Of a stretch of 64,000 nucleotides of DNA, positions 46,499-58,299 are shown in pieces (positions within the stretch are counted from its first letter, which is position 1; the number at the start of each line of letters is the position of its first letter). The stretch spans positions 71,978,872 through 72,042,871 of the forward strand of contig CM043953.1 in NCBI GenBank assembly GCA_014529385.2, in the 5' to 3' direction. Under the pieces are notes generated by a model that was not told where the DNA came from, made no database searches, and worked only from the letters and a program-made list of their open reading frames with translations. This stretch comes from Adiantum capillus-veneris. Lineage: Eukaryota; Streptophyta; Polypodiopsida; Polypodiales; Pteridaceae. A program made the position numbers and the translations under genes.

Positions 46499-46965
46499 GC
46501 ACATTTTGGGGGAAAAGGAAACAAATTTTTATTAATTGATATTCATATACTTAGGGGTCAGTATTAATGAAAAACATATTAAAATAAAAAAGATTTAAAA
46601 AAGTCATCTATTAGGTAAAGGTATGGACATTTGTGATAATGTGAAAATCAGATTTAGAAGGTAATTATGGAAGAGAAGAGTAATTTTTTGAAACAATATG
46701 ATGTGTGTGTGTGTGTGTGTGTGTGTGTATGAGTGAGAGAGAGAGAGAGGGAGGGAGGGAACACATTTTGAGGAAGAAGGAAACAATATTTGAATAATTG
46801 ATATGGATATAATTAGGGGGTCAATTTTAATGAAAATATATTGAAATTGGAAAAAAAGCTTAAAAAAAGTCATTTTTAGGTAAAGGTATGGACATTTGTG
46901 ATGATGAGTTATGGAAGAAAGGTAGAGATAGAAGAATACTTTTTTGAACAAGTGGAAGAGTCATG
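46499..46965. repeat. 262 bp tandem duplication carrying a microsatellite
   Basis: ACATTTTG..GGAAACAA..AATTGATAT..TTAAAAAAGTCAT..GGTAAAGGTATGGACATTTG starts at 46501 and again at 46763. The first copy carries (TG)n(GA)n at 46703-46749 where the second has none. Confidence 0.8.
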
Positions 46966-47334
46966 AAGGCTTTCAAAAACAATAAGAAAGTGATAAAATT
47001 GTTAGGTTGAATTAAACTGGTATTAGTGTTTGGGAAAGGATTGTCTCAGCTTAGTCTTGAGCCGATTGAAGATCGAGACTAGCTAGCTGCAAACCATGGT
47101 AAACGGAAGAAAAATCGATGAAATATGTGAGAAAGTCGTCCAAAAATTCTACAAATCTCAAAATTTTTGCTAGTATTTCAGGTCTTCTTCTTTGTGAGGA
47201 GGAAACTTGACCAGCAGTTGCTTAATAAAAGAGACTTTCTCGAACGTTAACACTGACTAGAATCAAGCTATAGAATGCAAGAAATGTAAAGCCATGTGAA
47301 GTTGTGAAATGAAAGGTGAAATAAAAAGAACTAA

Positions 47335-47515
47335 TTAATACATGTGTGTGCATATAGAATTTATTAGAATTATGCAAGGTGAAGCTTCACTTTAGTATTC
47401 TAAAACAATAGAATGCAAAAAAAAAACATATGTGTATGTGTGTGTGTATAAAATTTACTAAAATTATGCAAGGTGAAGCTTCACTTTAGCATTCCAAAAC
47501 AATAGAATGCAAGAA
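47335..47515. repeat. tandem duplication of about 105 bp
   Basis: ATTATGCAAGGTGAAGCTTC followed by ACTTTAG and AACAATAGAATGCAA occurs at about 47369 and 47464, each preceded by TGTGTGTG. A (TG)(AG) tract lies just downstream at 47642-47679. Confidence 0.8.
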
Positions 47516-48226
47516 AAGTAAAGACATGTCAGCTATGAAATGAAAGGTAAGTCTCCATCATGCACTGAAAACAATGAAAGTCTCCCTAACCCAACAAAAC
47601 ACTAAGGGTTTCTTTTAGAAAGCCAAAAAGTGTGATGTGTGATGTGTGTATGTGTGTGTGTGAGAGAGAGAGAGAGAGCAAATGAATTGCTTTAGGAGAG
47701 AAATGATAGAAAAAGTTCAAATTTTGATAAATGTGATGATCGGGGATCACGTTTTGGCCTACCAAGTCTTGAAGAGAAATAAATCATGTCCTTTCGAATG
47801 CTATTGTCAAAGCTACATTCATTGCTGGCTTGAAGAAGACCATAGGGGGGTGGTGGAGAAATGGTGCAATTTTTCCATCATTGATGTAGAGGTTGCCGAT
47901 GGTGGACATGTGTCCTCTTTGGTTTAAAATGAAAGTTTTGTAAAGATTATATCTTCCTTTTAAAATGTAAACGGATCTTTCCATCATTCTAATTTGGTCC
48001 TTCATTTAAAGATCTCTTGAATTTTTTTCTTTGTCTTTATTTATTTGGATTTCTTAAAAAGCCTTACATAACAAAGCATTCATTGAATTTTGATCCCATG
48101 ATGTGAAATATTGTAATATTTTGATTTGTGAAAGAATTTTCTCATTGAAGGACCTCCTAGAAGGACATTTGATGATTATTTTCTTATTTCTTATGCTTAA
48201 ACCTACCTTTTCTTATGAATGCAATA
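47516..48226. other. gene-free stretch
   Basis: AT-rich sequence with one (TG)n(AG)n tract at 47642-47679. Open frames of 73-81 codons on either strand overlap each other and have no domain. Confidence 0.55.
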
Positions 48227-48234
48227 AAATATTA

Positions 48235-48376
48235 ACGGCCGTTGACATGAGCTAGCTCAGCGGGTTGAGCATTCAATCTCTATGACCTAGGTCATGGATT
48301 TGATTGCGGTTGAGTGATGCTCGAATGTGCACCTTTGCATCTGATCGAGCGAAAATGTCCAAACTGCTACAAAAAC
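48235..48376 (+). mobile_element. tRNA-derived SINE, copy 1
   Basis: A-box-like TAGCTCAGCGG at 48253-48263 and B-box-like GATTTGATTGC at 48297-48307, 34 bases apart, as in RNA polymerase III promoters of tRNA-derived SINEs. An A-rich end (GCTACAAAAAC) is at 48366-48376. The 142 bp unit is flanked by AAATATTA at 48227-48234 and 48377-48384, read as the target-site duplication. Not a functional tRNA: no acceptor stem closes it. Confidence 0.75.
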
Positions 48377-48384
48377 AAATATTA

Positions 48385-49390
48385 TCATCTTGCTAAAAAA
48401 GTCCTTAAAGAACAAGACATTAGGGAGGTTATTCGTAGAAGTTTGATTCCTTGATGTGAAATATCTCAATATCTCAATTATGAAAGAATAATTTAAGGAC
48501 CTCTTAAAAGAAATTATTCTATTATTATCTATGCTTTCTAAATCTACTTTTTAGTTTATAATAGAGTCTATTTATTTTGTTGTTTTTATTTTATTTTTCA
48601 TTAGATTAGTTTATTTATGAATACCAATGTGATCTTTTTGCCTTGTTGTTTAAGTGGGCCCATTGTAATTGACAAGGCATCTCTAAGTTACTTTTTTATG
48701 GAGCTTGGGAAAAATGGTGAGACCTCAAGCCATCCAAGTGTTTGCTTAAGGGTGACTCCACTTTTTTCGTTTTAAAGGTCATAAAAAAATTTCCTTTTCT
48801 TTTTTCATTTGCACAAATTTTAACTTCACTATTTGTTAACTATTTCATCTCTATGTAGATGCATGTGCCTTTGTGTGTGGGGACTAGGGACGAAAGAAAA
48901 CTACATTTTTCATATCCATAATCCGTCGTTGAAAGCAGTGGTGGGAGCCGGTAGGTTGATTTGAAACCGCTAGTTGTGTATATGGACAATACAATTTTAT
49001 ATTAAAACAATACAAGTGCAACATTGATTACAATAGATCTCCACCTCCCACCCAACCCCACCGTTCAACAAGCCAATGTGACTCTCACCTTCTTTTGGTA
49101 TGTTGAAAAAGACTTAGAGAAAAATGATTAATGAGTGTATTCGTAAGAGTTTGATCCATGATGTAAAATATTATTCTATAGTTCTTCTATAATATTTTGA
49201 TTTTTAAAGAATCATTTTGTTAAAGGACTTCACACAAAGATTCATTATTTTCTTTTTAACTAATAATTTTCATTGTGTACCTTTCACTTTATTATTTAAG
49301 TGGGGACTTTTCTAATATATAAACCATTTACGATTATGTATGTATACTGCATAATCTAATTTCACATGAAAACACAACAAAATTTTTATG
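48385..49390. other. AT-rich gene-free stretch
   Basis: No gene or clear repeat. Some phrases (TTTGATCC..TGATGT..AAATATT; AAAGAAT) recur several times between 48.08 and 49.2 kb, suggesting an old decayed repeat. Confidence 0.5.
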
Positions 49391-49590
49391 TATTATAGAA
49401 ACTCATTTAAACGTACTCTCCATAAATCTCATCCCCCCTTAAGTTAGCTATCCTTCGTGCCTCTTCACCTTGTTTAACATAAGATATTATGGAAACTCAT
49501 TTAAACTTACTCTCCATAAATCTTAGCCCCCGTTAACTTAGCTAGCCTTTGTGCCTCCTGAGTCGTCACCTTGTTTAACATAAGATATTT
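49391..49590. repeat. 94 bp tandem duplication
   Basis: TATTATAGAAACTCATTTAA with ACTCTCCATAAATCT and CACCTTGTTTAACATAAGATAT: copies start at 49391 and 49485, the second with a short insertion (GAGTCGT). Confidence 0.85.
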
Positions 49591-50099
49591 AAAGCATAAA
49601 ATCTTGAGAAGAGTCATTATTTGGGATAAAGTGACTCGTGAGAATTGAAGGGGAGATATGGTGGGTCAATTTTTCATTGTACTATACTTTCAAAAGGTCG
49701 AGAGTGCCCATCCTCGCCGCCACTAACCTTTGTGGAAGCTAGGAAAAATCCTACAAAAGGCTAGCAAGAGAGCTATGAATATAGAACTCACCATTGTATT
49801 TTTCCTCTCAACCCGCGCTCGAAAAAACCTAGATTTACTGTGATCCCACCTATAAATTTCAAAATTACCTCTAATTTTAATTTTTGAAGGTGAGAAAACC
49901 TACAAAATTTTAGTGTTATTTGGCGCAAAAACCTTCAAATTTTGTCAATTTACCTCTGTTGTTTCACATCTGTAGGTTTGCCAAGTTTTTGGTTTTTTTT
50001 TTTTTGAGCACTGCTCTCAACCCCAACAAAAAGTACTATTAATACCCTTACAATAGGAATTTTTACAAGGTGCATGCAAGGTCCATAGTACTCTTAATT
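49591..50099. other. AT-rich gene-free stretch
   Basis: No gene, motif or clear repeat seen apart from a poly(T) run near 49993. Confidence 0.5.
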
Positions 50100-50650
50100 T
50101 CCATGACCATGGCCACCTCAACAACTTGCACCATGTCCTCTACCATTGCCTTTGTTGTCACTATAGAAGAATTATTCAAAATTACATGGAGTGCTTTAAT
50201 ATGGCTTTTCACCAATGTTCTTTTCTTCCACAGTCAGCAACGATAAAAAAATTTACAAAACACATAGTGTTTTCTTAGGTATTAATAGAGAGCTTGAATT
50301 GCTCATATGCTGGTCCTAAACCAAGCAAGCATGCTTTGACGACTGCAGCTTCGGGGCAGCTTTCTTACCTTATTGTTGGTTACATCTAGCGAGACAAAAT
50401 TATTCCATTCTTCCTTGGGGAAATTGGAATTTTGTATATCACCAAGCATGTATTCTCCACACTAATAGAAAACTAATACATGACCTTCTTTGATCCTTAG
50501 TTCCAATCTTTGAATGCTTTCACCTGCCAAGGAGGAGGCTTCTCCTTGGGTAACATTGGTGAATCTTCCAAATCACCTTCAATATACTTCGAGTATCCTT
50601 TAACCTCCTCAAAAAATTGGCCATTATGAAATTTCAAGCTTGGAAGTGTT
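50100..50650 (-). pseudogene. Copia Gag relict
   Basis: Read leftward, frames give FHNGQFFEEVKGYSKYIEG near 50620-50560. NFPKEEWNNFVSLDVTNNKV, a typical Copia Gag phrase, lies near 50430-50370, and a glycine-poor VEDMVQVVEVAMV near 50140. Heavily frameshifted. No pol follows. Confidence 0.55.
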
Positions 50651-51756
50651 CTTGTCCAACCACTAGCTTCTCATTGACAATAGCATTGATTTTATCACTA
50701 TTAGCTCGCACAAAACCTACAACAGATAAAAATAGCAAGTATTTGTCACAATTTGTGACCTTAATATGCGTACACTGTGTAAAAAATGGAGGTGCGAAAA
50801 GATCAAGATGTACATGTTGTTGCTCTCTTCTCAACCGACCCACCCTAATAAATGCACCAAATGTGACCAAAGGTCATTTGCACATTGTCGCTTCAATTTC
50901 AATACTTGGGCAAAGTATGGAACTTCACTTTTAAAATGGTGGGCAATTGTTAATTGGTAATGCTACACATTTCCAATTAAAATAATTGATGGCTTTGGTT
51001 GGTGATTGGTTGGGAGCCTCTGGCATAGACTATGCCATATTTGGGCACCATGAAATCTTGCCCAAAAGTTGCTTGGTTTTGGCGTTGATATGGCATGCAT
51101 AGAAAATCACGCCCTTGCAAAATGCTGCTATGTATGCAATGGTTCATCCAAAACAATTTTGGCTTGTTTTGATTTGGGTCGATAAGAAAATAGCATGCCA
51201 TGAAAACAGCGGATCCGAATGTATGTAACTAGCCTTACTCTTAAGTGGTCAAGTTGCAACTAAATTGGATGGGGAGAATTACTACTATTTTGGGATCTTG
51301 ACTACTTACTACTGGGTCTACATTGCAAGAAATCATTAATTTTTCATCAAGATTCCGTTGAATCTTTTGAATTCGAAAGCAAACTAATCTCCAGCCCAGT
51401 TCACACGGACTGAGCCCTTTGCACCGTCTTCACACTATCATAGCCACGATCTGCAGATCGTTGTGCACGATCTGCAGCCCCCTGCACCATCGCTCGCTCT
51501 GTGAAGCCCTCGTCTCTTCTCTTTTTGGTCCGCACCCGCACTAATCACTTCACTATTGCATGGCACTCAATCTCCCCGGCTAGTGTATCACGACGGATTC
51601 ATTGCCCTGCACTGCATTCATTGCCCTGCGTTCTTTCAGTCATCGTAGCTGTGCACATCCCCTGAGAACCTCCACCTCGCCTCCTATTCCGTGCGACCCC
51701 AATACTCCTGTTGCCACTTTGCATCGAGCACCATCAAGACGCTGCCCGTACTTGTG

Positions 51757-51758
<2 letters not shown>
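50651..51758. other. gene-free stretch
   Basis: A 105-codon open frame at 50617-50934 has no recognisable domain and is opposed by a similar minus-strand frame. 51.2-51.7 kb is pyrimidine-rich (CTCGCCT..CCTGCACC) and shares GGGATCTTGACTACTTA with 57.3 kb. Confidence 0.5.
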
Positions 51759-51812
<54 letters not shown>

Positions 51813-51836
51813 GGCCATGTTCTAGCCCGGCCTATC

Positions 51837-51901
<65 letters not shown>
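51759..51901. repeat. (CA)n and (GA)n microsatellites
   Basis: (AC)26 at 51759-51811 and (GA)31 at 51839-51901, separated by about 27 bases. Confidence 0.97.
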
Positions 51902-51902
<1 letters not shown>

Positions 51903-52169
51903 ACAACAGAAGTGAACCGCGATGGAGCCAAGGGCAGGTTCACAAGACTTGTGTCAATTTTCGCAATCCAGATCACTCGCCCCTGCGTACACTTGCAATG
52001 GCAGGGAGGGGAGGAATGATTGACAGATTTTGAGAGAGAGAGAGAGAGAGTCCTGGAGGCATTGGGTCCTCTAGGCTCTCGGCCGTGCCTAGCTCGCACA
52101 CCAGCTCCGCTGCTTCCAACACGTCACCCCCGCCTCTGATGTGCCTAACGTTTATGCTTGAATGCCTCT

Positions 52170-52680
52170 TCTATACTTATATAATTGAGCTAAAAGTTTG
52201 AAGCAAGGAAAGAGCATCCACTTGTCATTCATTGGAGACCTTTGGACTTTTCCACTTTTCTTTGAAGTTTTTTCTGGAAAAGGGCTGCACCTGCCACCCA
52301 CCTTTCAAGGGAAAATGACCTTATATGCACCCCATCAATTATCCTTTCATTCCAACCTTTTAAATTAAACAAGGACTAACATGTGCATGTGCATGGTGCC
52401 ACCCACCTTCCAAGGGAAAATGACCTTAAATGCACCCCATCAATCATCCTTTCATTTCAACCTTTTAAATTAAACAAGGACTGATATGTGCATGTGCATG
52501 GACTGTAATTGCACTTTTTCTTATTTGCAATATATTCATTCACTATTTGTGAGTTTGGCAAAAAAAAAAAAGTTACCTCTGCACCCACCTTGAAAGGGGA
52601 AATAACCTTGAATGCACCCCATCAATCATCCTTTCATAATTGAAGTTTCATTTCAACTTTTGAAGTAAAATTTAAAAAAA
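52170..52680 (+). repeat. Helitron-like 5' end followed by a 105 bp tandem repeat
   Basis: TCTATACTTATATAATTGAGC at 52170 strongly resembles the putative Helitron 5' end at 53903, and the next 40 bases also align (AAAGTTT..CACTTGTCA). From 52293 a unit with CCACCCACCTT..AAGGGAAAATGACCTT..GCACCCCATCAAT..CATCCTTTCAT repeats at 52398 and, more diverged, at 52581. No gene. Confidence 0.55.
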
Positions 52681-52900
52681 GCTTATGCACCTCAATTAAT
52701 CCCACTAACTTGTGCCTTACAAGGGAAAATAATTTTGAATGCACATCTTCAAACAAGGCATGGCTTAGCGTAGTTCTAAGGCGCCTGGTAAGTGCACACA
52801 CGATGTTGACACAAAATAAGACCAGGCTCGCCTTGAGTGTGGGTATGTGTTTGTGTAAGAGAGAGAACCGTCATGCATATTTTTGCTACCCACCGCATCT

Positions 52901-52901
52901 T

Positions 52902-52964
<63 letters not shown>

Positions 52965-53001
52965 CGAAGCCAGGCCTATGAACCCTGTGTGTGTCAATGA
53001 G

Positions 53002-53034
<33 letters not shown>

Positions 53035-53136
53035 CGGGCCTATGAACCCTATGTGTCAATGAGTAGAGAGAGAGAGAGAGAACAAATCCAAGCCTACGAC
53101 ATCACGGAATGAAGTTAGGCCTTATACATCCCATTG

Positions 53137-53205
<69 letters not shown>

Positions 53206-53310
53206 GGGCCTATGAACCCTATGTGTCAATGAGTAGAGAGAGAGAGAGAACAAAGCCAAGCCTACGACATCACGAAACGAAGTCAGGCCTTATACATCCC
53301 GTTGCGACGT

Positions 53311-53377
<67 letters not shown>

Positions 53378-53402
53378 GGGATCATTATTTTTTGTTGTTG
53401 TG

Positions 53403-53498
<96 letters not shown>

Positions 53499-53663
53499 CG
53501 AGTCACATCACCTGGAGCTCTTGCGGGAGAAAATGCAAGGAGAATTGATATATTGTAGTAGCTACATTCCATAGTGTTGTGTCTACAACAAGTAATTGTG
53601 TGTGTGTGTGTGTGCGCGCACACATGCACAAAAGAGAGAGAGAGAGTGTGTGTGTGTGTGTGT
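52901..53663. repeat. tandem array with compound (TG)n(AG)n tracts
   Basis: A unit of about 168-170 bp (GGGCCTATGAACCCTATGTG at 53036 and 53206; CCTACGACATCACG at 53093 and 53261) carries a (TG)n(AG)n tract in each copy. Tracts lie at 52901-52961, 53141-53202, 53309-53374, 53406-53494 and 53597-53663, with (TA)15 at 53002-53031. TG always precedes AG on the plus strand. All open frames here (CVCV, ERER, HTHT, SLSL) are artefacts. Confidence 0.93.
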
Positions 53664-54063
53664 AAATCTATAAATATAGCCGGTTAAAATACACTAAAAC
53701 TGATTATTTGTGAACACTGGTTCCAATTAAGCATTTCATAAGGTTTATGAATCACAAACAACTCTCAAATTTGAAGGGCGACCTAGTACTTTTTCTTTTT
53801 CAGAAAGTCATAAGGAAACTTCCTTTTTCTTTCTACACAAATTTGAAGGGCATACACCTATTTTTTTAAAAATTTTCTACAGTTTATATTTATACTATTC
53901 TATCTATACTATATATAATGGAGCTTAAAATTTTCCAAGAAGGAGAAGGCCTCCACATGTCAGCTCTTGGAGCATTTGCACAGACTTGCAGTGCAAATGC
54001 ACCTTTCAAATGGAATTTGGATACTTAAGCTATGTTGTTCAGACCTATAGCCGCTTGAGTGCA

Positions 54064-54110
54064 TGTGTGTGTGTGTGTGTGAGAGAGAGATCAGCGAGAC
54101 TCAACGATTG

Positions 54111-54174
<64 letters not shown>

Positions 54175-54181
54175 CTGGCAC

Positions 54182-54270
<89 letters not shown>
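54064..54270. repeat. compound (TG)n(AG)n tracts
   Basis: (TG)9(AG) at 54064-54090, (GA)30 at 54112-54171, (TG)17(AG)26 at 54184-54270. Confidence 0.97.
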
Positions 54271-54274
<4 letters not shown>

Positions 54275-54768
54275 GGTCTCACACCTCGCCGTTTGTAAAT
54301 TTTCCCTACTAGCTACGCTAGCTATGCTGGTGCTTAGCACATGTTGCAGCCTATGAGTGCAATGGGATACACCATGGTGAAGGGTGGACATTTTCTTGGT
54401 TTGGGTACCAATATTGTAACTTTCTCTGACAAGACATTTGTGGCTCTTACGATTGAGTTGCCACTAAAAAATTTGACATTAGTAGTGGGCCAAGCCTTGG
54501 ATGTGGTGTTGGTGGAGCCATAAGAGGTGAATCAGTCATCAACTACGTCACCCGTGGCTCTGATGTTGGTTGTTGGAACTGTGTAGATGGTGCGGGATTT
54601 GGTGATTCACATTATCGACTCTGACTTAGTTGGGATTCATCCAACCCTCAGGCAACTTTTGCCTCACTGCTCGCCAAGAGAGAAAAGCTATAAGAGGAGC
54701 TTCGTTAGGTTGAGAAATAGGTTTGAGACCTTGAAACTACCGTTACCCAAGTTGGGAATGTGCTAAAA

Positions 54769-54908
54769 GGGTTTGAAGGTTTCCTTTCATCAACATTGAG
54801 GTGCAAGCAATTTGAAACAACCAAAAAAGTTTCAAATGTTTCAAAAAGGGTTTGAATGTTCCCTTTCAATCAAAATTGAGGTGCAAGCAATTTGAAACAA
54901 CCAAAAAC
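54769..54908. repeat. 79 bp tandem duplication
   Basis: GGGTTTGAAGGTTTCCTTTC with TTGAGGTGCAAGCAATTTGA: copies start at 54769 and 54848. Confidence 0.88.
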
Positions 54909-55640
54909 ATTTTAGCCTGATGATATGTTGTTTTCCTTATTGATAGTCATGTTAACTATGGTTGAGGAACATACATTTGGTTGTGATTTTGATGATAGAA
55001 TGGATGGCATTGGTCAGAGCTGCAAGTTAACTAGCCTACAAGGCATGGACCAAGTTAATATGCAAAGCGTAGGTGGACACAATCCAACGATGGTAAAAGA
55101 ATCAAGCATGCAAGTGAGCTAGATTTTGATGATGATGATGACATTGACCGTATATCCCAGTAACAGTTTGTGGTGGAAACTTTACTACATGTGTAGCATT
55201 CACTCTTCTCAATCAGTCATGAGTTTGGTTGTTGTGTAGGGATCATTATGAATATATGGATTTGGATTATATATATGATTTGATAGCTTTTGTGGTTTTG
55301 AGTGGATGTTATGACTTTAGCATCAGAGGTGGGTGCTCACCCACAAGGCATGCAAAATACTTGATGCTCCAAAGTTAATCATATATAACGAAGAAGAAAT
55401 TTATGATCAATAATAAGATGATGATGATGATAAGTAAGTTTTTCTTTAGATATGGCTTCTAAATGAGTGTCTCGAAGATAACACAAACTCTGGTATGACT
55501 TCATATGGTTGTGCCTGTTTTGATGAAAGTTTACCTTATGGTGATCAGTGTCACTTAGGATATAAATAGCTGAGTATCCAATTTTTCATGTCATATCCAA
55601 TTTGTCATGACATGAGGGCTCAAACACTTTTCTCAAACAC
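54909..55640. other. Helitron interior, no gene seen
   Basis: Short frames rich in D and H from GATGATGATGATGAC runs (55120-55145; 55418-55432). Nothing conserved. Confidence 0.5.
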
Positions 55641-55648
55641 GTGTGCAT

Positions 55649-55650
55649 GT

Positions 55651-55713
<63 letters not shown>
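55649..55713. repeat. (TG)n(AG)n microsatellite
   Basis: (TG)14 then (AG)19, again with TG before AG on the plus strand. Confidence 0.97.
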
Positions 55714-55718
<5 letters not shown>

Positions 55719-55880
55719 AAAGAAGAAGAAGAAGAAGAGATATTATAACATTGTAGGAAACATCCCAAAACGTTTTGAAGGTCTATCCGACAAATATTGA
55801 ACTTAAAATTTGTAAAGAGAGGCATGTGACATTGGAACAATCCTAAGAGACCTTATATATTATCTGACAAGTACTAAACT

Positions 55881-56037
55881 TTTTTTTAAAGCAAATCGCA
55901 CTCATCTGGTGCGAGATGAAAAATTGCATCCTTATAAGTACATAGGGTCGCTTGGTCACACCTGACCCATGACCCGGATCACATAGGTCAAGTACTCAAC
56001 CAACCAAGCTAACTTCTTCGGAGAAGATGTGTGGAAA
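55881..56037 (-). mobile_element. tRNA-derived SINE, copy 2
   Basis: On the minus strand an A-box-like TAGCTTGGTTG (56011-56001) is followed by GGGTCAGGTGT (55968-55958, weak B box). The unit ends in an A-run (T-run 55881-55887 on plus). It is flanked by CAAGTACTAAACT (55868-55880) and CAAGTGCTAAACT (56038-56050), a 13 bp target duplication with one change. The head and the TTGCATC/GATGCAA tail resemble the SINE at 48235. Confidence 0.78.
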
Positions 56038-56399
56038 CAAGTGCTAAACTTAAAACATGTTACAAAAGAGTTGAAAGACCTAACCAACAAGTTATGAACT
56101 CAAGATATATATATATATATAGAGAGAGAGAGAAGAGATTCATTCAATCTTAATCAATGGTGACCCTAAGGTGTGCATGAGTTTATGCAATGGTTTGTAG
56201 GTCCACCTTAATTTCTTTATTCTGTTGTGTTAATACGATCGAATAAATTGAAAAAGTATTGAATGTTTAAAAGAACTTAATATACATTAATGTAACATTC
56301 ATTGTACATTGATACTTTATTTATTGAAGCATAGGTTTATTTCATAATACTAAAATCCATGTTCGTTTTTACCACAGCAACGTGCGGGTCACATATTAG

Positions 56400-58290
56400 T
56401 TTCCATAAAAGAAATAAAAGAAAGCTGGAATCTACGTGAGATTCCTTCTAATCAGCCCCAAAAACAAGATTGTGGCGACCTATTGGGATCTACTCTCACC
56501 TACTCGGTCTTCGTGCACTTCATTAATTTATTAACTCAGAAGATTTGTTTCGCATGCCACTTGCAAAAGCAAAAGTCTCTGATGTGCTCGTTCCCACACG
56601 ATGCATTTGTCCTTGCGCCTGTCGCTGCGGTGCATAGCTGCATCGCCGTCCTCTCTCCACGCACACCAGACTCTCAATTGTGCACTCTGCGTCTGCAAAG
56701 AGAGACTCTCCCTCTGCTGTGAAACCAACTTTCCTGTCGCCATGACGAAAACCCCCATCCCTCTGTTGTACTCCCTGCGCCTTCACACTCCTGCAGTATT
56801 CCGTAGGACTCTTCCTGTCCTATGAACTGGGTCTCCTTTGGCCATCACGAAAACCCCCATTGCTCTGCTCTACTCCTGTGCCTTCACCATGCAGATCCCA
56901 TCCTGTGAGAGAGAGAGAGAGAGAGAGAGAGAGCTCTGCGTCAACAGCTTTGCTGCATTGCTTTGCACACGCCTTGGAGTAGCTTCCCCCTTGCTGTGTC
57001 TGCGTTGCAACCTGCGACCCCAACACTAGCAACCCAACCGACTTTTATCAAAGGCGACTCCTTCAAATTTCCCAAAATTCCCAAAATACCCTTGGTTCTG
57101 AGAAGACGCTAAAACTAGAAATTGAGCAAGTTTCGGAGATGAATTGCTTCATTATTTTAAGAAATAACTCCCTTTTATCTTACCCACAAACGCACACGTG
57201 CAGGGTTACATGATTTCCTATTCAAACTAAAAGACTTAGATTTAGTCTTAACTTTCCTTTTGCATCCTTGAAACAAAGGCATCTCCAGATATTCCTATCA
57301 AAACAAACGAGAAAAAGATTAGAGGGACATATTTGGGATCTTGACTACTTAAGCATTATTGTTGACCATAGTTGTATTCAACTCGTTTGAAATGGTTATC
57401 AGACGTTTGAAAAAATTGGATTTTGAAAACTAGTTTCAAACTTGACCCAAAAAATAGGATTTCTTTTGCAACGGTCATTGCTTGAAGATTTATTTTGGTG
57501 CACACTAATGCTAAGTACGGCTGGTTGCCTTCTGCGGCCTCTCTCTCTCCCCCTCTCTCCCTCTTTATCGCATGAAAAGAGGTTTTTTTTAGTTTTGAAC
57601 TTTAGCTTCAGGTCGCAGATTGCGACACGTGTAAAGAGATCCCCCTTTCACCATATTATGTTAGTAGATATATATTCTCTTGCAAATGCTTTTTGTTAGA
57701 TGACTCCCCCATAGGCCCACTAACAGCACGTCTGGAGGGCCCTCTTAAAGCATTGTGGAAGCCCCATAGCATTTTCTCAAATGCTAAAACGCAATTGCAA
57801 GGAATTTGAAAGACGATCCTACGTTTTCTATGGGGGTGCTCAAAACACCGCAAAAATTTGAGAAATGCCTTTTTAAGGCCTGCAGTAGGTTAGGTTTTGC
57901 ATGTCGCCCATTTTCTTTTTAGAAAATAGCAAGGTGGGCTGTGCAGTGTAGGTAAGGCTTTTTCTCGATCGCCATACAAAGGACCCTCTACATGCTGAGT
58001 GGCCATCTCCATTGGGGTGGCCCTCTTACAAATGCTCAATGGTTATGTGGACTTCAATATATACTTTCTGTTAAGGAGATCGAGTTTTTGATTTCCATGT
58101 GGCAGGATATCTTGTATTTGTCTTCCAACATGCCATGAAGAGTTTCTGTGTGTGTATGTGTGTGTGTGTTGGGAGCCCAACCTCTCTTGGATGTTATGCC
58201 ACTCTTCTTGTAGCCTTAATGTCACGCCTATAATTCGTCCTCCTTATTACCTTGCTACTAATCCTTGCTCCCATTGCTTGAAACTCCTAA
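56400..58290. other. gene-free stretch with a local duplication
   Basis: A 101 bp duplication: GCCATGACGAAAACCCCCAT at 56738 and, diverged, at 56839. (GA)n at 56908-56932. 57.7-58.0 kb is unassigned. No real gene. Confidence 0.55.
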
Positions 58291-58299
58291 GAATTTAAC

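Larger units (their letters stand above)
53903..56399 (+). mobile_element. putative non-autonomous Helitron
   Basis: The 5' end TCTATACTATATATAATGGAGC follows an A. The 3' end AGCAACGTGCGGGTCACATATTAG precedes a T. Plant Helitrons typically start TC, end in CTRR after a short GC-rich hairpin, and insert between A and T. Here CTAG is TTAG and the hairpin stem is imperfect. About 2.5 kb, with no Rep/helicase motif. It holds microsatellites, an 80 bp tandem repeat and a SINE. Confidence 0.5.

Noticed and set aside
48235-48376. Functional tRNA gene
   Set aside because: A and B boxes are present but the cloverleaf and acceptor stem do not close; flanking duplications indicate a SINE.
50617-50934. 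105-codon frame as a host gene
   Set aside because: No domain, overlapped by an equally long minus-strand frame, and adjacent to a Copia Gag relict.
52776-54391. Many frames with CVCV, ERER, HTHT or SLSL repeats
   Set aside because: Translations of (TG)n, (AG)n and (CA)n tracts.
56483-57032. Several overlapping frames of 60-90 codons in a GC-richer patch
   Set aside because: Frames overlap on both strands, share an internal 101 bp duplication and show no conserved motif.
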